From Porphyra umbilicalis (taxonomy: Eukaryota > Rhodophyta > Bangiophyceae > Bangiales > Bangiaceae): a stretch of DNA of 64,000 nt. Positions 47,132-57,591 of the stretch are shown here, one piece after another. The notes below the pieces were generated by a model, which saw nothing but the letters and a program-made list of their open reading frames with translations, did no database searches and was not told the DNA's origin. Within the stretch, counting starts at the first letter, position 1. Each line of letters begins with the position of its first letter. Made by a program: the position numbers and the translations under genes. The DNA lies in NCBI GenBank assembly GCA_002049455.2, contig KV918843.1, positions 186,001 through 250,000 of the forward strand. The letters run 5' to 3'.

Positions 47132-47180
47132 ATAGAAGTCCAAACCACGCCTACGGTGTGCGTCCACGACGCGACCACCG
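47132..47180. repeat. Partial satellite monomer at the LINE 3' edge
   Basis: 49 bp beginning ATAGAAGTCC match the 164-bp satellite exactly up to ACCACCG, then the sequence diverges. It directly follows the LINE 3' end. Confidence 0.85.
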
Positions 47181-47880
47181 TCGGCGGTTCTGCCCACGCG
47201 CTTGTTTGGTTACTTCAGTGTATTTCGAGAGTGCCACCGCGTGGTGCTCCCGGGGAATGTGCGATTCCAGACTGAAGAAGGACTGTCGAGAGATTGGTGC
47301 TCCACAGACTACGGCTCCATCGACCATTCCGAGGCAAAGGCAATGGGCAAGCGCTGTGTGCGGCCAAGACCCGGCGTCCTCGGCCACTTTTCGTCCAATT
47401 CGGGATCAATCGGAGTATACAGTGCTCGACGGTCCTGCCCGCGCGCTTTTTTGGCTACTTCGGGGCGATTCGTGTTCACTGTAAGAATCAATAACACCGT
47501 CTGTTGGAGCGGGGCGCACTCCCAAGCTGCTCAGACGAGATCACTGTCAGATCATGTTCTTGAGGAAAGCATCGGAATGGGCTTTGAGGCCGTCTTTGAT
47601 CCAGATGCAAGGCCTCGTGCGGATCGCCAGAAATCTTGCACTTTTATTCGGACTCCGACTGGCGAGCGCCGCTCCGGGGTGGCAGTAACAGAGGGACACT
47701 GAAGCTGACAGTGTTTCTGCCTTGCGGCGACGTGCTTTTAGACGATTTTCATTGGATACCAGCCGTGTCCACATTGTTCTGCTCGTGTAGCCGTATGCCT
47801 CCGGCACTATGATTGGTTGGCGGTGGCTTCTTCTCACAGAACTCGCACGGTTGGTCGGAGGGTCCGCCACCTCCAGCGGC
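47181..47880. other. Unassigned stretch
   Basis: Mixed-composition sequence. The phrase TGCCC-CGCGC-TTT-TTGGCTACTTC occurs in two related versions near 47190 and 47435, suggesting an old duplication of about 240 bp. No gene recognised. Confidence 0.4.
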
Positions 47881-49255
47881 TTCAAAGAGCGCCGCAGGCG
47901 CCGTCGCCCTGCCCCCCCCTCCCCGCCGCCCGCACGTTCGTCAGCAGTAGCGGTTTCGTCGGCGGCGGCGACGGCAGCGGTTGCCGCGGAGCCGGCGGCG
48001 GCGACGATGGCGGAGCGCGGGTGGCCGTCGGCCGCGGGGATGGAGCTGCGGTTGTGGCGGCGGCAGCGGTGGTAGCGGCCGACCCGCCGACCCAGTCTGG
48101 CGGATCTTGCTGGTGGCGAGCGGACCCCCCTGGCGGGGGGGGAGGACGGGCACCAACAGCAGCCCCAGCGGCGGTGGCCGACTTGCCCGCCACGACGGGC
48201 GGCCGGCCGGCCGACGGCTGGCCACCGTGAGCGGCGCCGCCGCCGCCCGCGGCGGCGGGGGCGGCGGCGGCCCCCCCTGCGGCGGTGGTGGCCCGCCGCC
48301 GTGCCCCGCTGGCACGCGGGAGGGTGGCGGCGGTCACCGGTGGTCCCCGCGGTGGCCCGTCGGCCGGCACCCCTGGCGCCGGCTGTGGCGGCGGTGGTGG
48401 GGGTGGCGGCGGGAGCGCCGGCGGCGCCCGCGCCGGCACGGTCGGCGGCGGCGCGCGTGACGGCGGCGGTGGGTTTGGATCAACTGGGGGGGGCGGCAGC
48501 GTCGGTAGCTGTTTGCGGGATAGCGGCAGTGGCGGTGGCGGTGGCGGTGCGGGGCGTGGTGGCGGGCGCGGGGGGGGTGGCGGGGGGCCCCCGCAGCCGT
48601 GGAGTGATGGCGGTGGCGGCGGCGGCAGCTTTGGCGGCAGCGTTGCGGCTGGCGGGCGGGGCAAGCGGCGACGCTGCGACGACGAGCGTGGAGGCGGCAA
48701 CGTCGAGCGGCGCAACCACCCCCCAACCCCGGGACGCGCCGGCCTAGAAGGCGCAAGCGGTGGAGGGGGGGGTGGCGTCGCCGTCGCCGCGTGGCGCCGG
48801 CGCTGCCCGCCGCCGCCGGGCAGGGTGGCGGCTCCTCGGCCGGCGGGTTCGCCGGGTGGCGCCGCGGCGGCAACGGGCGAGGCTACGGCAGGGGCGAGCG
48901 GCACGCCCCCCCCCCCCCACCATCGCGCGGCGGCCAAGGAGGCGCGCACGACTGAGGGGGGGGGCGGCGTCGCCGGCGAAGCGTCGACCCCGGGCGGCGG
49001 GCGGGCGCCAGCGGCGGCAAGGGGCGGCGCCGCAGCGGCGGCCGCGGTTTGCGCGGCCGCAGGCGACAGGCGCCCCGCGCGGGGCGGCGCCGCGGCGGCC
49101 GACGGCGGTGGCGACTCGGCGGCAGTGCCTCGGCGCGGCCGGCCGCCGTCGGGCGACGGCGGGGCGACGGCGGCGGTGGCCGGCGGCAAGGTGGTGGGCT
49201 GCACCGGTGGCGCGGCGGCGGCGGGGTGCGCCGCCCCAACACGTCCCCCTGGTGT
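47881..49255. repeat. GC-rich low-complexity block (GGC/GCC-rich)
   Basis: About 1.4 kb of nearly pure GGC/GGT/GCC triplet-like sequence, open on both strands because stop codons are rare in such composition. The frames give Gly/Ala/Arg on one strand and Pro/Ala/Arg on the other, with no conserved segment. The composition resembles the LINE linker, so it could be a fragment of one. Confidence 0.55.
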
Positions 49256-49557
49256 TGTTGGTCGCGTGTCAGTCTTTGATTGGCACTAAATTGGATCAAC
49301 AAATCTGCATCCGCCAAATAGTACTGAAGCATATGCCCAAAATCAGTAGAAAATATTTTGCACAGATTGTGCGAGAAACCGAACAAACCGGTTAGCTATC
49401 CGGATGAATATCCGCCGCTGAAGTGCTCCCGTGGTGCTACCGTCTGCGACACATTTAGCCTCCCTGCGCGACTCTCTGGCGACACTCTGTCGTATTGTGT
49501 CACCATTTTGTCGCTCATGAGGAACCAAAGTGTCACCTTGGGCACGACCGCCGACGA

Positions 49558-49728
49558 CCGGGTATGGAGTGTGCAAGCCAGCGGCGGGGGTCCCCCCAAC
49601 ATTTGTGCATCCCAACCACGCCGCTTGCACTGGCCATTCGTGCGCGTACTTGGGTGGCCATAGAAGTATCTGGCCATAGAAGTCAAAACCACGCCTACGG
49701 TGTGCGTCCACGACGCGAGCACCGGGTC
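49558..49728. repeat. Isolated 164-bp satellite monomer
   Basis: One essentially complete monomer, from GACCGGGTATGGAGTGTGCAA to the next ACGACGCGAGCACCGGGT, about 14 kb from the array. It has a few private substitutions, including in the first part. Its right edge is the point where the neighbouring minus-strand gene stops resembling protein. Confidence 0.9.
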
Positions 49729-51052
49729 ATGTCGTGTTGGCGCGCCCAGTCCATCTCACCGCCCCCCCCCCCCCCCGCCCGCCGAGCGTCTCGGCGAGGA
49801 GGACGGCGCAAAACTCTTCCAAGACGCGCCACCCCCAAAAGCTCGTCATCCCGAGCGTCCACACCATGTGCACGTCCCGCGGGGTGCCCCGCCCCGCCGC
49901 CGACACGGCCGCCCAGTAGGCCGCCATCTGCGCTAACGGCACGACGTCTGCGTCGGTCAAAAAGACGGCCACGTCCGGGGCGGGCGCCTCGTCGGCGGCC
50001 GCGGGGTCGTCGTCGGTGCCCCCATCGTCGTCCTCCTCGGCACCGCCGGCGCCGCCGTCGGGCGGCGGCTCGGTGAGCGCCGCCACCGACGACGCGGCGG
50101 CGGCGAGGGAGGAGCGCATCCACCGCAGGTGGTTGCGCACCGAAAAATACCGCACCACACACGCCGCGTCGTACTCGTACTGCTTGGCGGTGCTAGATTC
50201 GAGCACCCCCGCCACCGCCGTCGCGTCGGCGTCAACGTAACTCCCCGCGTCGTACACGCGGAGGGTGCGCCCGACCGCCGCCGCCGCGCGCGCCACGTCG
50301 TCGTACGCCACCGCACACGCGGGGAGGCCGAGCACGTCCACCTCCCCGCCGGCGAGGAGCGCCGCCCACAACACCCGCGACGGCACGCACACGGTCGGCG
50401 CGCCGACGGGGGGGATCACATACACGTGGCGCACCGGCGACGGTGGGGGGGGGGGGGGGGGGGGGGGGCGGGGGGGCGCCCCACCCCCGCGCGCGGTGGC
50501 GGCGGCGGCTGCGGCGGCGGCGGACCCGCCCCAGACGGCTCCCGTCACCCACGCCGCCCACCCGCCGGGCGGCGGCCGCGCGGCGGCGGCCGACCCCGGC
50601 GGCAGCGGCACGGCGACGCGGCCGCCGCGGCGGCGGGCGACGGGCACCCCCGCCGGGGGCACGTCGAAAAAACGGCCGGGCCGCCCGCCCCCAACCGGGG
50701 GTGCCCGGGGAAGGGCGGGCGCCGGGCGGGCAACGGCATCGACGCCCCGCCCGCCGCCCGCGGCGGCGCCGCCGCCGCCCGTGACGGCCGCGCCGCCGCC
50801 GAGTGCCGGCGCGGCGGGCGTGCCCCGCCACGCGGCAACGCCGAGGAGCGTCACCGCCGCCGCAACGGTGGTGGCGGCGCCGAGGGCGACGCGCGGCAGC
50901 CGCCCGCGGGTGGCGGGGGGGGAGGGGGGGGGGTGCAGCAGGGGGAGGCTCCCGCCGGTGGGGGGGGGGGGGGAGGGGGCGCGGGGGGAAACGGGGGGGG
51001 ACGCGGCGCCGCCACGGGGGGGGGGGGACGTGCTGCCGCCGCCGCCGCCATT

Positions 51053-51093
<41 letters not shown>

Positions 51094-51214
51094 AGCCGTC
51101 GGCATCCGGCGACCGCCCGCCGCCGTCGGCGTCGCCGGGCGCCACGGGGGGGGACGCCGTCGGCGAGTCCCACGGCGGCGCGGGGCGGCGGCGGCGGCGG
51201 CGGGGGGTGTCCAT
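49727..51214 (-). CDS. Type II membrane protein with glycosyltransferase-like domain, 3' end probably lost
   Basis: 495 residues from ATG 51214, chosen because it gives a short basic cytosolic start (MDTPRRRRRR) before a single membrane segment (about residues 100-125, after RGRLPR), the layout of Golgi glycosyltransferases. An upstream in-frame start would add 241 low-complexity residues. After a Pro/Ala-rich stem the domain runs from VRHVYVIPP to the end, with YFSVRNHLRWM, a DxD motif in FLTDADVV (D421-A-D423, 49946-49954) and TSFWGWRVLEEFC, like sugar transferases that bind a nucleotide-sugar through DxD and a metal. The exact family is not recognised. The frame ends at the border of a satellite monomer (49728), so the C-terminus is probably missing. 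A poly-C run at 49762 also makes the last residues doubtful. Confidence 0.6.
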
Positions 51215-53753
51215 ACCGCCGCCTGGGCGGGGGGGGCGGGGGGGGCGGAAAGGGAACGTCGCCCGCCGCGGCGGCGGCGGCGGCGGCGGCAGCGGCGGCC
51301 GTCGGTCGCCCGCCGGTCCGTCGCTGGCGGCCGCTCGTCCGCGCGGGTGGCCGCGCGGCGGGGGGGGAGCGCCGCCGCGCCCGACCCCGCGGCGCACCAC
51401 CGGCCGCGTCGGCGGCGGGCAACGGAGGGGCGGCGCCGCGCCGGCCGCCGCTGCCGGCCGCCGGGGCCCGCCGCCGCGGGCACAGCCGGTACGCGCCTCG
51501 CAAGGCAGCCGCCGGCGCGCGTCGCCGCGCGGCGCGGGTGTCGAGGGCGCCACCGCCGAGCGCGTGGTGGGCGTGACGTGGCGGGCGCGACGCGTCAAAT
51601 TAGAGGGCGCGGGCCCCCCCCCCGGGGCGATCATCGCCCCGGGGGCCATGATGGCCCCCGCCGGCCAGACCGCTGTTTGCAATGTCAATGCTAACAGGGC
51701 AAATTTCGCACGGCCTCCGCCGCCCCCCGCCCCGCGCGGGGGGCGAGCGCGCTGGCGGCGGCCGCCGTCGGCGTCCAGCAGAGGTCGCTCCTGATGGAGA
51801 TTGGCTTGCAGGGTAGGGACCGTCGACGCCGCGGCCCTGCTCTCTCTGGGTGGGGAACGTGCCGGCGGTCGGGGATCGCGGTACAGTCCATGAGAGCGGC
51901 CGCTGCCCGGGTGGGGTTCTGTCGTCGCCGCGGTCACTGGCGGTGACGCGGCCCGCCGGTCGGCCGCTCCAGACGAGAGTCGTGGTATTGGGGTTCATGA
52001 CACGCAACGCTTCCTCGCCGCCCATCGCCTCTTCCTCCTCGTTCCGCGAGGGGCCGCGGTCGGCCGACCCGCGCGTTTTTGGCGTCAGCACCACGTTGCC
52101 GTTGGGGTTAACATTAGTTGTCAACTGTTTGAACGGAATTTTCCCAATCGACTTAATAGTGTTCAAGGCCAGGTACACTGCGGGTCGGTATTTCATCGCC
52201 GGGATAGTTCTAAGTTTGCCAGCTTGTAAATCTATAACGAGTAGACGCGAAAGAATGTTTTGAGATAGCCATGCAAAGCTCCTGTGAGATGGCCTCAGCA
52301 TGATTCGGAGGATCATGTGCACAACAGTTCCGTGGATCAGCGAAAATCCTACATTTCGGATTGCCTGATTCTCGAGTGACCTCTGTGATTCGGCAGTTCA
52401 TCACTACAGTTCTGGACTCGTTCAACGGATCATCTTCGGGACTGACTCTGGGATCGTTCCAGAAGCAGTGTCATCCTGACCCACAGATCATCTCTGGGAC
52501 TGTCATTCGAAAAAAATGTAAGGACTTGTTCAATTGATAGTCTGACTGCCTTTTCTGCAAACAAAATGTCTGCCTATTCCGTCAACAGTGTGAACAAAAT
52601 CCTTTTCACACTCTCCCCGTTCAGACCAATGCCCATCGTAGAATCTGACATATTACTCATGCGCTTGAGTCTCTGGTGCGAGTGCTTCTGATACGTATTG
52701 AACCGGGGGATAGCGAGTATTGAACCGGGGGATTGCGAGTTCGGGACGTGCTGAGTTAGGACGATAGGGGACGAGATTGCCACTGAGCTGAGGACGAATT
52801 TACTGCGCGTGTGGGAGACCCAATCATTCATAAATCGGGACTGGGTGCGTCCGGGACTTCACGGTATTCTCGATGTGCGAGCCGACGCATGTTTACCCAG
52901 TTCCCATCCTCTCTGCGCCGGGAAACAGCGTGTCGGTCGCACGACTACCAAGTCACATTGAGGCTCCCACTGCACACGTTTCGTGGCCCAGGAGCGACGC
53001 CCCATGGGCAGGTCTTTCTCTCTGATCGGTTTCGGCAGACCCTCCTCACGACGTCACTCGAAGTAGTCCAGGCTATCATCTACGATCGAGTCCTTGAGAC
53101 AGGAATCTAGATCAATCTTGCGCACTCGTTCACTCAATCTATGACGACGGTCTCCAGGATGATTGTACTCCGACGCCAGGACAGTCCTGAGCGCGATCCT
53201 CAGGATGATCTTACTCCCACTTCAGGACAGTTCTCAGCACGATACGCAGAACGATCAGAACCAGCGAATCGGAATGATCCTTCATGAGCATGGGGCAGCA
53301 ACTTCGCCGGACAATTGCCGAATCTGCAGGTGCTGGTGTGAGGATGCTTCCCACTGAATATCGGTGCAGATGGTCTTCCAGCCTTTCTGAACTCCGCTGC
53401 GGGCTTTGTCTCCAAGATCTACAAAAAGTGGGCATAATTTGATCGCATGATCAATGTGCGACAGTTCTGCGAACCGTCGGTGGGCGAGTTCGAATCTGGC
53501 AGTTCTCAGTTTTAAGGAATCGGGGACAAAACGCTGTGTAGTTGATAGAGGGGCAGAAGTCGCTCTGCAGAATCACCGCTGTGCCGACGGGCGTCGCCGT
53601 CGACCCCTTTGGACGGGCTCCCCACGCCGCCCGCCTTTGCCCCCGTCGCGTCCCACCGCGCTCCTCGTCCGTGTCACCCCCCAACAGTGCTGTTGCTGCC
53701 CGCCCTTATTCTTCTGCGCCCTTCCCCCCCCCTCTCCCCCACCCCCAGTCGTC
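51215..53753. other. Intergenic stretch, 2.5 kb
   Basis: GC-rich to about 52000 (upstream of the minus-strand glycosyltransferase-like gene, possibly its 5' leader), then moderate GC with no gene recognised. Short motifs such as TTGAACCGGGGGAT recur near 52700. The last ~200 bases before 53754 are pyrimidine-rich and end in CCCCCAG just before the eIF3f start, so a 5'-UTR intron acceptor is possible. Confidence 0.45.
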
Positions 53754-54776
53754 ATGTCGACCGACATTTTCCTGAGCGGCGACGACACGAGCGTCCGCGC
53801 CGTGCGCGTCGCCCCCGTCGTCCTCCTCGGCGTCGTCGACCACTTTATGCGCCGCGCGGCCGGCAAGCGCCGCGTCATTGGCACGCTCCTCGGTGTTTTC
53901 CACCCTCACGATGGATCCGTCGACGTGACCGGCTCCTTCCCCGTGCCGCACGACGAGACGGCCGACGAGATTGCGGTCGACATTGAGTACAACCGCACGA
54001 TGGTCGACCTCCACCGCAACGTGTCGTCGGCGCACGCCATTGTCGGCTGGTACGCGACGGGCACGGAGACGGACGGCAACTCGGTGTTGATCCACGAATT
54101 TTACGGCCGCGAGTGCGCGGCGCCCGTGCACCTCCTCGTCAATGCCGACTTGGCGGCGGTCGCCGCTGCCGCCGCCGCGTCGGCCGCCGCGTCCGAGGGC
54201 GGCGACGCGGCTGCGTCGACGGCGGGGGTGCCCTCCCCCGCCGCCCCCCGCGCCTATGTGTCGTCGGCTTACACGATTGGGGAGGTGGCCCTCCGCTCAG
54301 AGTTCCGCCCCGTCCCCGTGGCCGTCACGCCGTCGACGCCCGACAAGGTGGCCATGGACGTGCTGTTTAAAAACCGGCGGCGGTTGGAGGCGGCGCGGGA
54401 GACGGCCGCCGCCGCCATGACGGCGGCGGCGACGGGCCGTGGCGGCGGCGCGGCGGCCGCGTCGACCGCCGCGCTCGCGTCCGAGGTGGACAATGTCCAG
54501 GCGGGCCTCTCGCGGCTGCTCGACTTGCTGACGGTCGTCGGCCGCGCCGTCGACGCGGTCGTGGCGGGCGAGGCGACGGGCGACGTGGCGGCGGGGCGGT
54601 TCCTCGCGGAAACGCTCGCGCTCATGCCGCGGGTCGACAGCCACGTGTTTGACAAGCTCTTTGGGGACAACATGCGGGACCTGCTCATGGTGACCTACTT
54701 GTGTTCGTTTGCGCAAGCGCAGCTGCCGATTGCGGAACGGCTTCTGAGCGTGGACGTCAAGGCGTTGAAACAGTAG
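53754..54776 (+). CDS. EIF3F: Translation initiation factor eIF3 subunit F
   Basis: 340 residues, uninterrupted. The MPN/Mov34 domain occupies about residues 14-210: VRVAPVVLLGVVDHFMRR, RVIGTLLGVF, then VPHDETADEIAVD, HAIVGWYATG and IHEFYGREC, the conserved run of eIF3f. The JAMM metal-binding HxH is replaced by WYATG, so the domain is structural (MPN minus), as in eIF3f generally. An Ala/Ser-rich insertion (135-165) interrupts the domain. The C-terminal helical part (240-340) includes DNMRDLLMVTYLCSFAQAQ, typical of eIF3f. The protein is part of the eIF3 complex that loads mRNA on the 40S subunit in the cytoplasm. ATG 53754 is chosen because conservation begins just after it; an upstream extension in the same frame has no conserved sequence. 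Lies tail to tail with the glucokinase. Confidence 0.93.
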   Translation: MSTDIFLSGDDTSVRAVRVAPVVLLGVVDHFMRRAAGKRRVIGTLLGVFHPHDGSVDVTGSFPVPHDETADEIAVDIEYNRTMVDLHRNVSSAHAIVGWYATGTETDGNSVLIHEFYGRECAAPVHLLVNADLAAVAAAAAASAAASEGGDAAASTAGVPSPAAPRAYVSSAYTIGEVALRSEFRPVPVAVTPSTPDKVAMDVLFKNRRRLEAARETAAAAMTAAATGRGGGAAAASTAALASEVDNVQAGLSRLLDLLTVVGRAVDAVVAGEATGDVAAGRFLAETLALMPRVDSHVFDKLFGDNMRDLLMVTYLCSFAQAQLPIAERLLSVDVKALKQ

Positions 54777-55162
54777 GGGGGCTGTTGGCGGGATCCGGGG
54801 TGCGGGGGGGTTGGTTGTTGAACCCAAGTGGGAGGGGCTGGGTGAGAGGTGCGTGTTGGTCTGGTCCGCCCCAGAGTGTGGCCTGGACTTGATTTGTATG
54901 GCTGGGGCAAGACGACAAGAAAGGGTTGAACATACGATGACAAGGTCGCGCTGCGGTGCGCCCACCACTGACGCGTGTCGACCGTGATGCCCCTCGCGCC
55001 ATTAGTGGGGTCTGGGGGGTGTGGCGCGCCAAACACCCAACAAGACAAAAGCCGGCAGCACGACCAATGCCGCTGACACCCTCATGCGCACCAGACACGC
55101 ACACGGCACCGATGCGCCTGCCGACGTGCCGGTCTGACCACACACCACCCCCCCCCCGCCCC
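54777..55162. other. Convergent intergenic region
   Basis: 386 bp between the ends of eIF3f (plus) and glucokinase (minus), expected to hold both 3' UTRs. No terminator or polyadenylation signal could be identified with confidence. One minus frame of the glucokinase remains open through it to 54757. Confidence 0.5.
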
Positions 55163-55969
55163 CTACATTGGTGCCCCCCCGGGGCCGCCCGCTCCGCCCG
55201 AATCACATACCGCGCCGCCGTCACGACGGCCGCCACCGCCGCCGCGCCGGCCGCCACCGCCGCCGCCGTGTAGGCCGCCGGACTCGTCACCATGACCGCC
55301 GCCCACGGGCTCAGCGCCACGTACGTGCCGCCGCCGCCGGCGGGGTCGCCCCCAGCCTTGACCGCCGCCGCCGCTGCCGCAGAGGCGGCTTCCCTCCCCC
55401 CCTCCCCTGACGACACGGGCGGCGGCGCACCCGCCGCGTTCTCCCCTTCCCCCCCCCGCCGCACGAAGCGGCCCCACAGCCGCGTCGCGACAATGTGCGC
55501 GCCGCGCAGTCCGAGGTCCTCCTTGACGACCACCGCCACGCGCATGCCGCCGACCACCCCCGACAGGCGCCCCTTGCGGCGGAGGGCGCGGCCCCACGCG
55601 TCGGCCGTGATGTACTCCATATTCTTGGGCGCAATGCCGCCCGCCACGTACAGCCCGCCGGTCGGCAGATAGGTCAGCGCCACGTTGCCCACAGCCGTGG
55701 CGTACGCGTCGAAAAAGAGGTCCATCGTCCGCGCGCACAGGGCGCAGTTGTAGGCGCCCGCGGCGATGGCGCGGCCCGGCTCGGCCGACGCGAGGATCGA
55801 CTCGTGGATGGGCGCGTTGATCGACGCGGGGTGCGTCGATGAGAGGAAGGCGTAAATGTTGGCCAAGCCCCGCCCGGACACGACGCGCTCGACCGAGATG
55901 CGGGGGGGGGGGGGGGGTCCTCCGCGTCGGCGGGGGGGGGGGCGGGGGGGGGGCGCCGCCCCCCGTGGC

Positions 55970-56000
<31 letters not shown>

Positions 56001-56850
56001 TCGGCGGCCACCGACGGCGCGGCCGCGTCGGCGAGCTCCGCGGGCGACAGGGGCGTCACCCCCCCGTCCGCCTCAAAGCTCGAGCCAAAGCGCTTGTGGA
56101 GGAAGCGCAGCAGCCGCCCCTGCACGGCGGTCGTGGGCGCCCAGTCGACGTGCCCCCCCTCAGACCCCCACGCCGTGTACTCCCCGTCGCCGCCGCCGGC
56201 GCCGCCGGCCGTCAAAAAGCACTGGCCGAGCCCCGTCCCCGCGCCGATCAACGCAATGACCCCCCCCCGCACGGCCTTGCCGTCTTGCACAAGGACGACC
56301 TCCTCGGGCGACAGCGTCAACACCCCATACCCGTTGGCCACAAAGTCATTGACGAGCTCCACAGACGGGATGCCAAACTCGTCGGCCAAGCCCGCCGAGT
56401 CGAGGATCCACCCCTCCCGGTTGGTAAAGTTGATGCGCCCGCCCTCCACGGGGCCCGCCACGGCAAAGGCGGCGGCGGCGAGGCCGCCGAGCGGCAGCGG
56501 CCGCCCCCCGGCCGCCCGCGGGGTGAGGCGGAGGAGGCCGGGGAGGGCGGCGCCGGCTTCGAGGAGGAACGCCGAGATGACAGAGGAGAAGGATGGGTAG
56601 TCGGCAGACTTGTACGTGCGGTGGAGGATGGACACGTGGGTGGACGTGGCCGTGTGGGAGGGGGGGGGGGGGGGGCGACGGCGGCGGCGGCGGCGGCGGC
56701 GGTCACGCCCCCATCCGACGCGGGCGGTGGTACCGCGTACAGTACCAGCCGCGCGTTGGTACCGCCAACGTCGCCGGCGAGGAGGAGGGTGGAGAAGAGG
56801 GGGAGGCTCGCGTCGTCGCCGCCACCGCCAGAGGGCCCGCCCTCAGCCAT
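55163..56850 (-). CDS. Glucokinase, bacterial Glk type, with C-terminal membrane segment (frame broken at G runs)
   Basis: Phosphorylates glucose with ATP. From ATG 56850 (MAEGGPSGGGG) the ATP-binding signature GDVGGTNAR is at 26-34. The frame then shifts at the G16 run 56660-56675 into KSADYPSF, INFTNREGWILD, VELVNDFVANGYGV (catalytic Asp), IGAGTGLGQ and GSEGGHVDWAP. It shifts again in G runs near 55900-55945 into VSGRGLANIYAFL and GGIAPKN. These blocks are in family order, so this is one gene of about 550 residues. Two Ala/Pro-rich insertions enlarge it beyond the usual ~330. The end carries a ~25-residue hydrophobic Ala/Val segment followed by RYVIRAER, suggesting membrane attachment. One more base in the G7 run near 55180 would end it at TAG 55163; as written that frame stays open to 54757. 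Shares a 741-bp upstream region with V-ATPase A. Confidence 0.82.
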
Positions 56851-57591
56851 GACCGCGGGCCGCCGGCCGGCCGCCGCGGCTGCGCCCCGCGCGTTGGCGG
56901 CCGCGTCAAAGAAGCAGGCGTGCGCTGCGCTGGGCAGCAGCGGCCGCAGGTAGGGGGGGGGGACCAGGAAGAACCCCAGCGGAGACGCGAGCAGTGGCGT
57001 GGCCGCGCACGGTCGGTGCCCCCACGACGGTGGTGAGCCGTAGGGCCAGGGGCGCGTGCCGCGATCAGCCATTAGTGGCACAAGCGACGTTGGAGCCCCC
57101 AAGGTACTGTATGCTGTGCCGAGATCTGATCCGCCAATCCCTGATGAGGAGCCCGCTGCTACAATCCTCCGAATAGCACAATAGAGTAATTATAATTCAC
57201 TTGACCAAAGTGAATCAAGTGATGGCAATGGAAGTATGTCACCATTCCAGGCACGAGCGGCCCCCCCCCTGGCGCAAACAGGCTGCTGGCGAGACCGCCA
57301 TCCGCCTGGCAATGAGGGGGAAGAGCGTGCAATCGGCGCGTGCGGCTCTGCCTCGACGGGTGCGCGCTGCTCGACTGCAGGATCCCGCCTACAGCACCGT
57401 TGCTGGCTGTGTGGGCTTGGGCGGGTCGGCGGTGCGTCCAGCAGTTGCTTTCCCCTGTCGCCACCTGTTGTTCTCGTACCTGCCGCTGCCTCGATCGACC
57501 CCCGAAACCCCTGTCATCGGTCGTCGCACCGGTGTGATTCGCGCCACTCACCGCCTTCCCGCCTGTGTCAGCCTCACCGTCACCGAGCACC
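56851..57591. promoter_or_regulatory. Divergent promoter region, glucokinase / V-ATPase subunit A
   Basis: 741 bp between two divergently transcribed starts, so both promoters and 5' leaders should lie here. An AT-rich patch at 57160-57230 is the best candidate core. No TATA box or known operator can be assigned. Confidence 0.4.

Noticed and set aside
47882..49204. 440-codon Pro/Ala-rich minus frame
   Set aside because: Starts without ATG, pure low complexity, and the opposite strand is equally open.
50129..51794. Plus-strand frames of more than 500 codons opposite the glycosyltransferase-like gene
   Set aside because: Arg/Ala/Gly-rich shadows of the minus-strand gene with no conserved motif.
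53454..53753. 100-codon N-terminal extension of eIF3f
   Set aside because: In frame and has an ATG, but low-complexity and unlike the family; conservation begins after 53754.
54757..55162. Extra C-terminal ~130 codons of glucokinase
   Set aside because: Frame is open as written but overlaps the eIF3f coding end and has no conserved content; one base in the G7 run gives a stop at 55163.
57565..57591. Upstream extension of V-ATPase A (SASPSPST)
   Set aside because: Would require a GTG start; ATG 57592 has good context and fits the family N-terminus.
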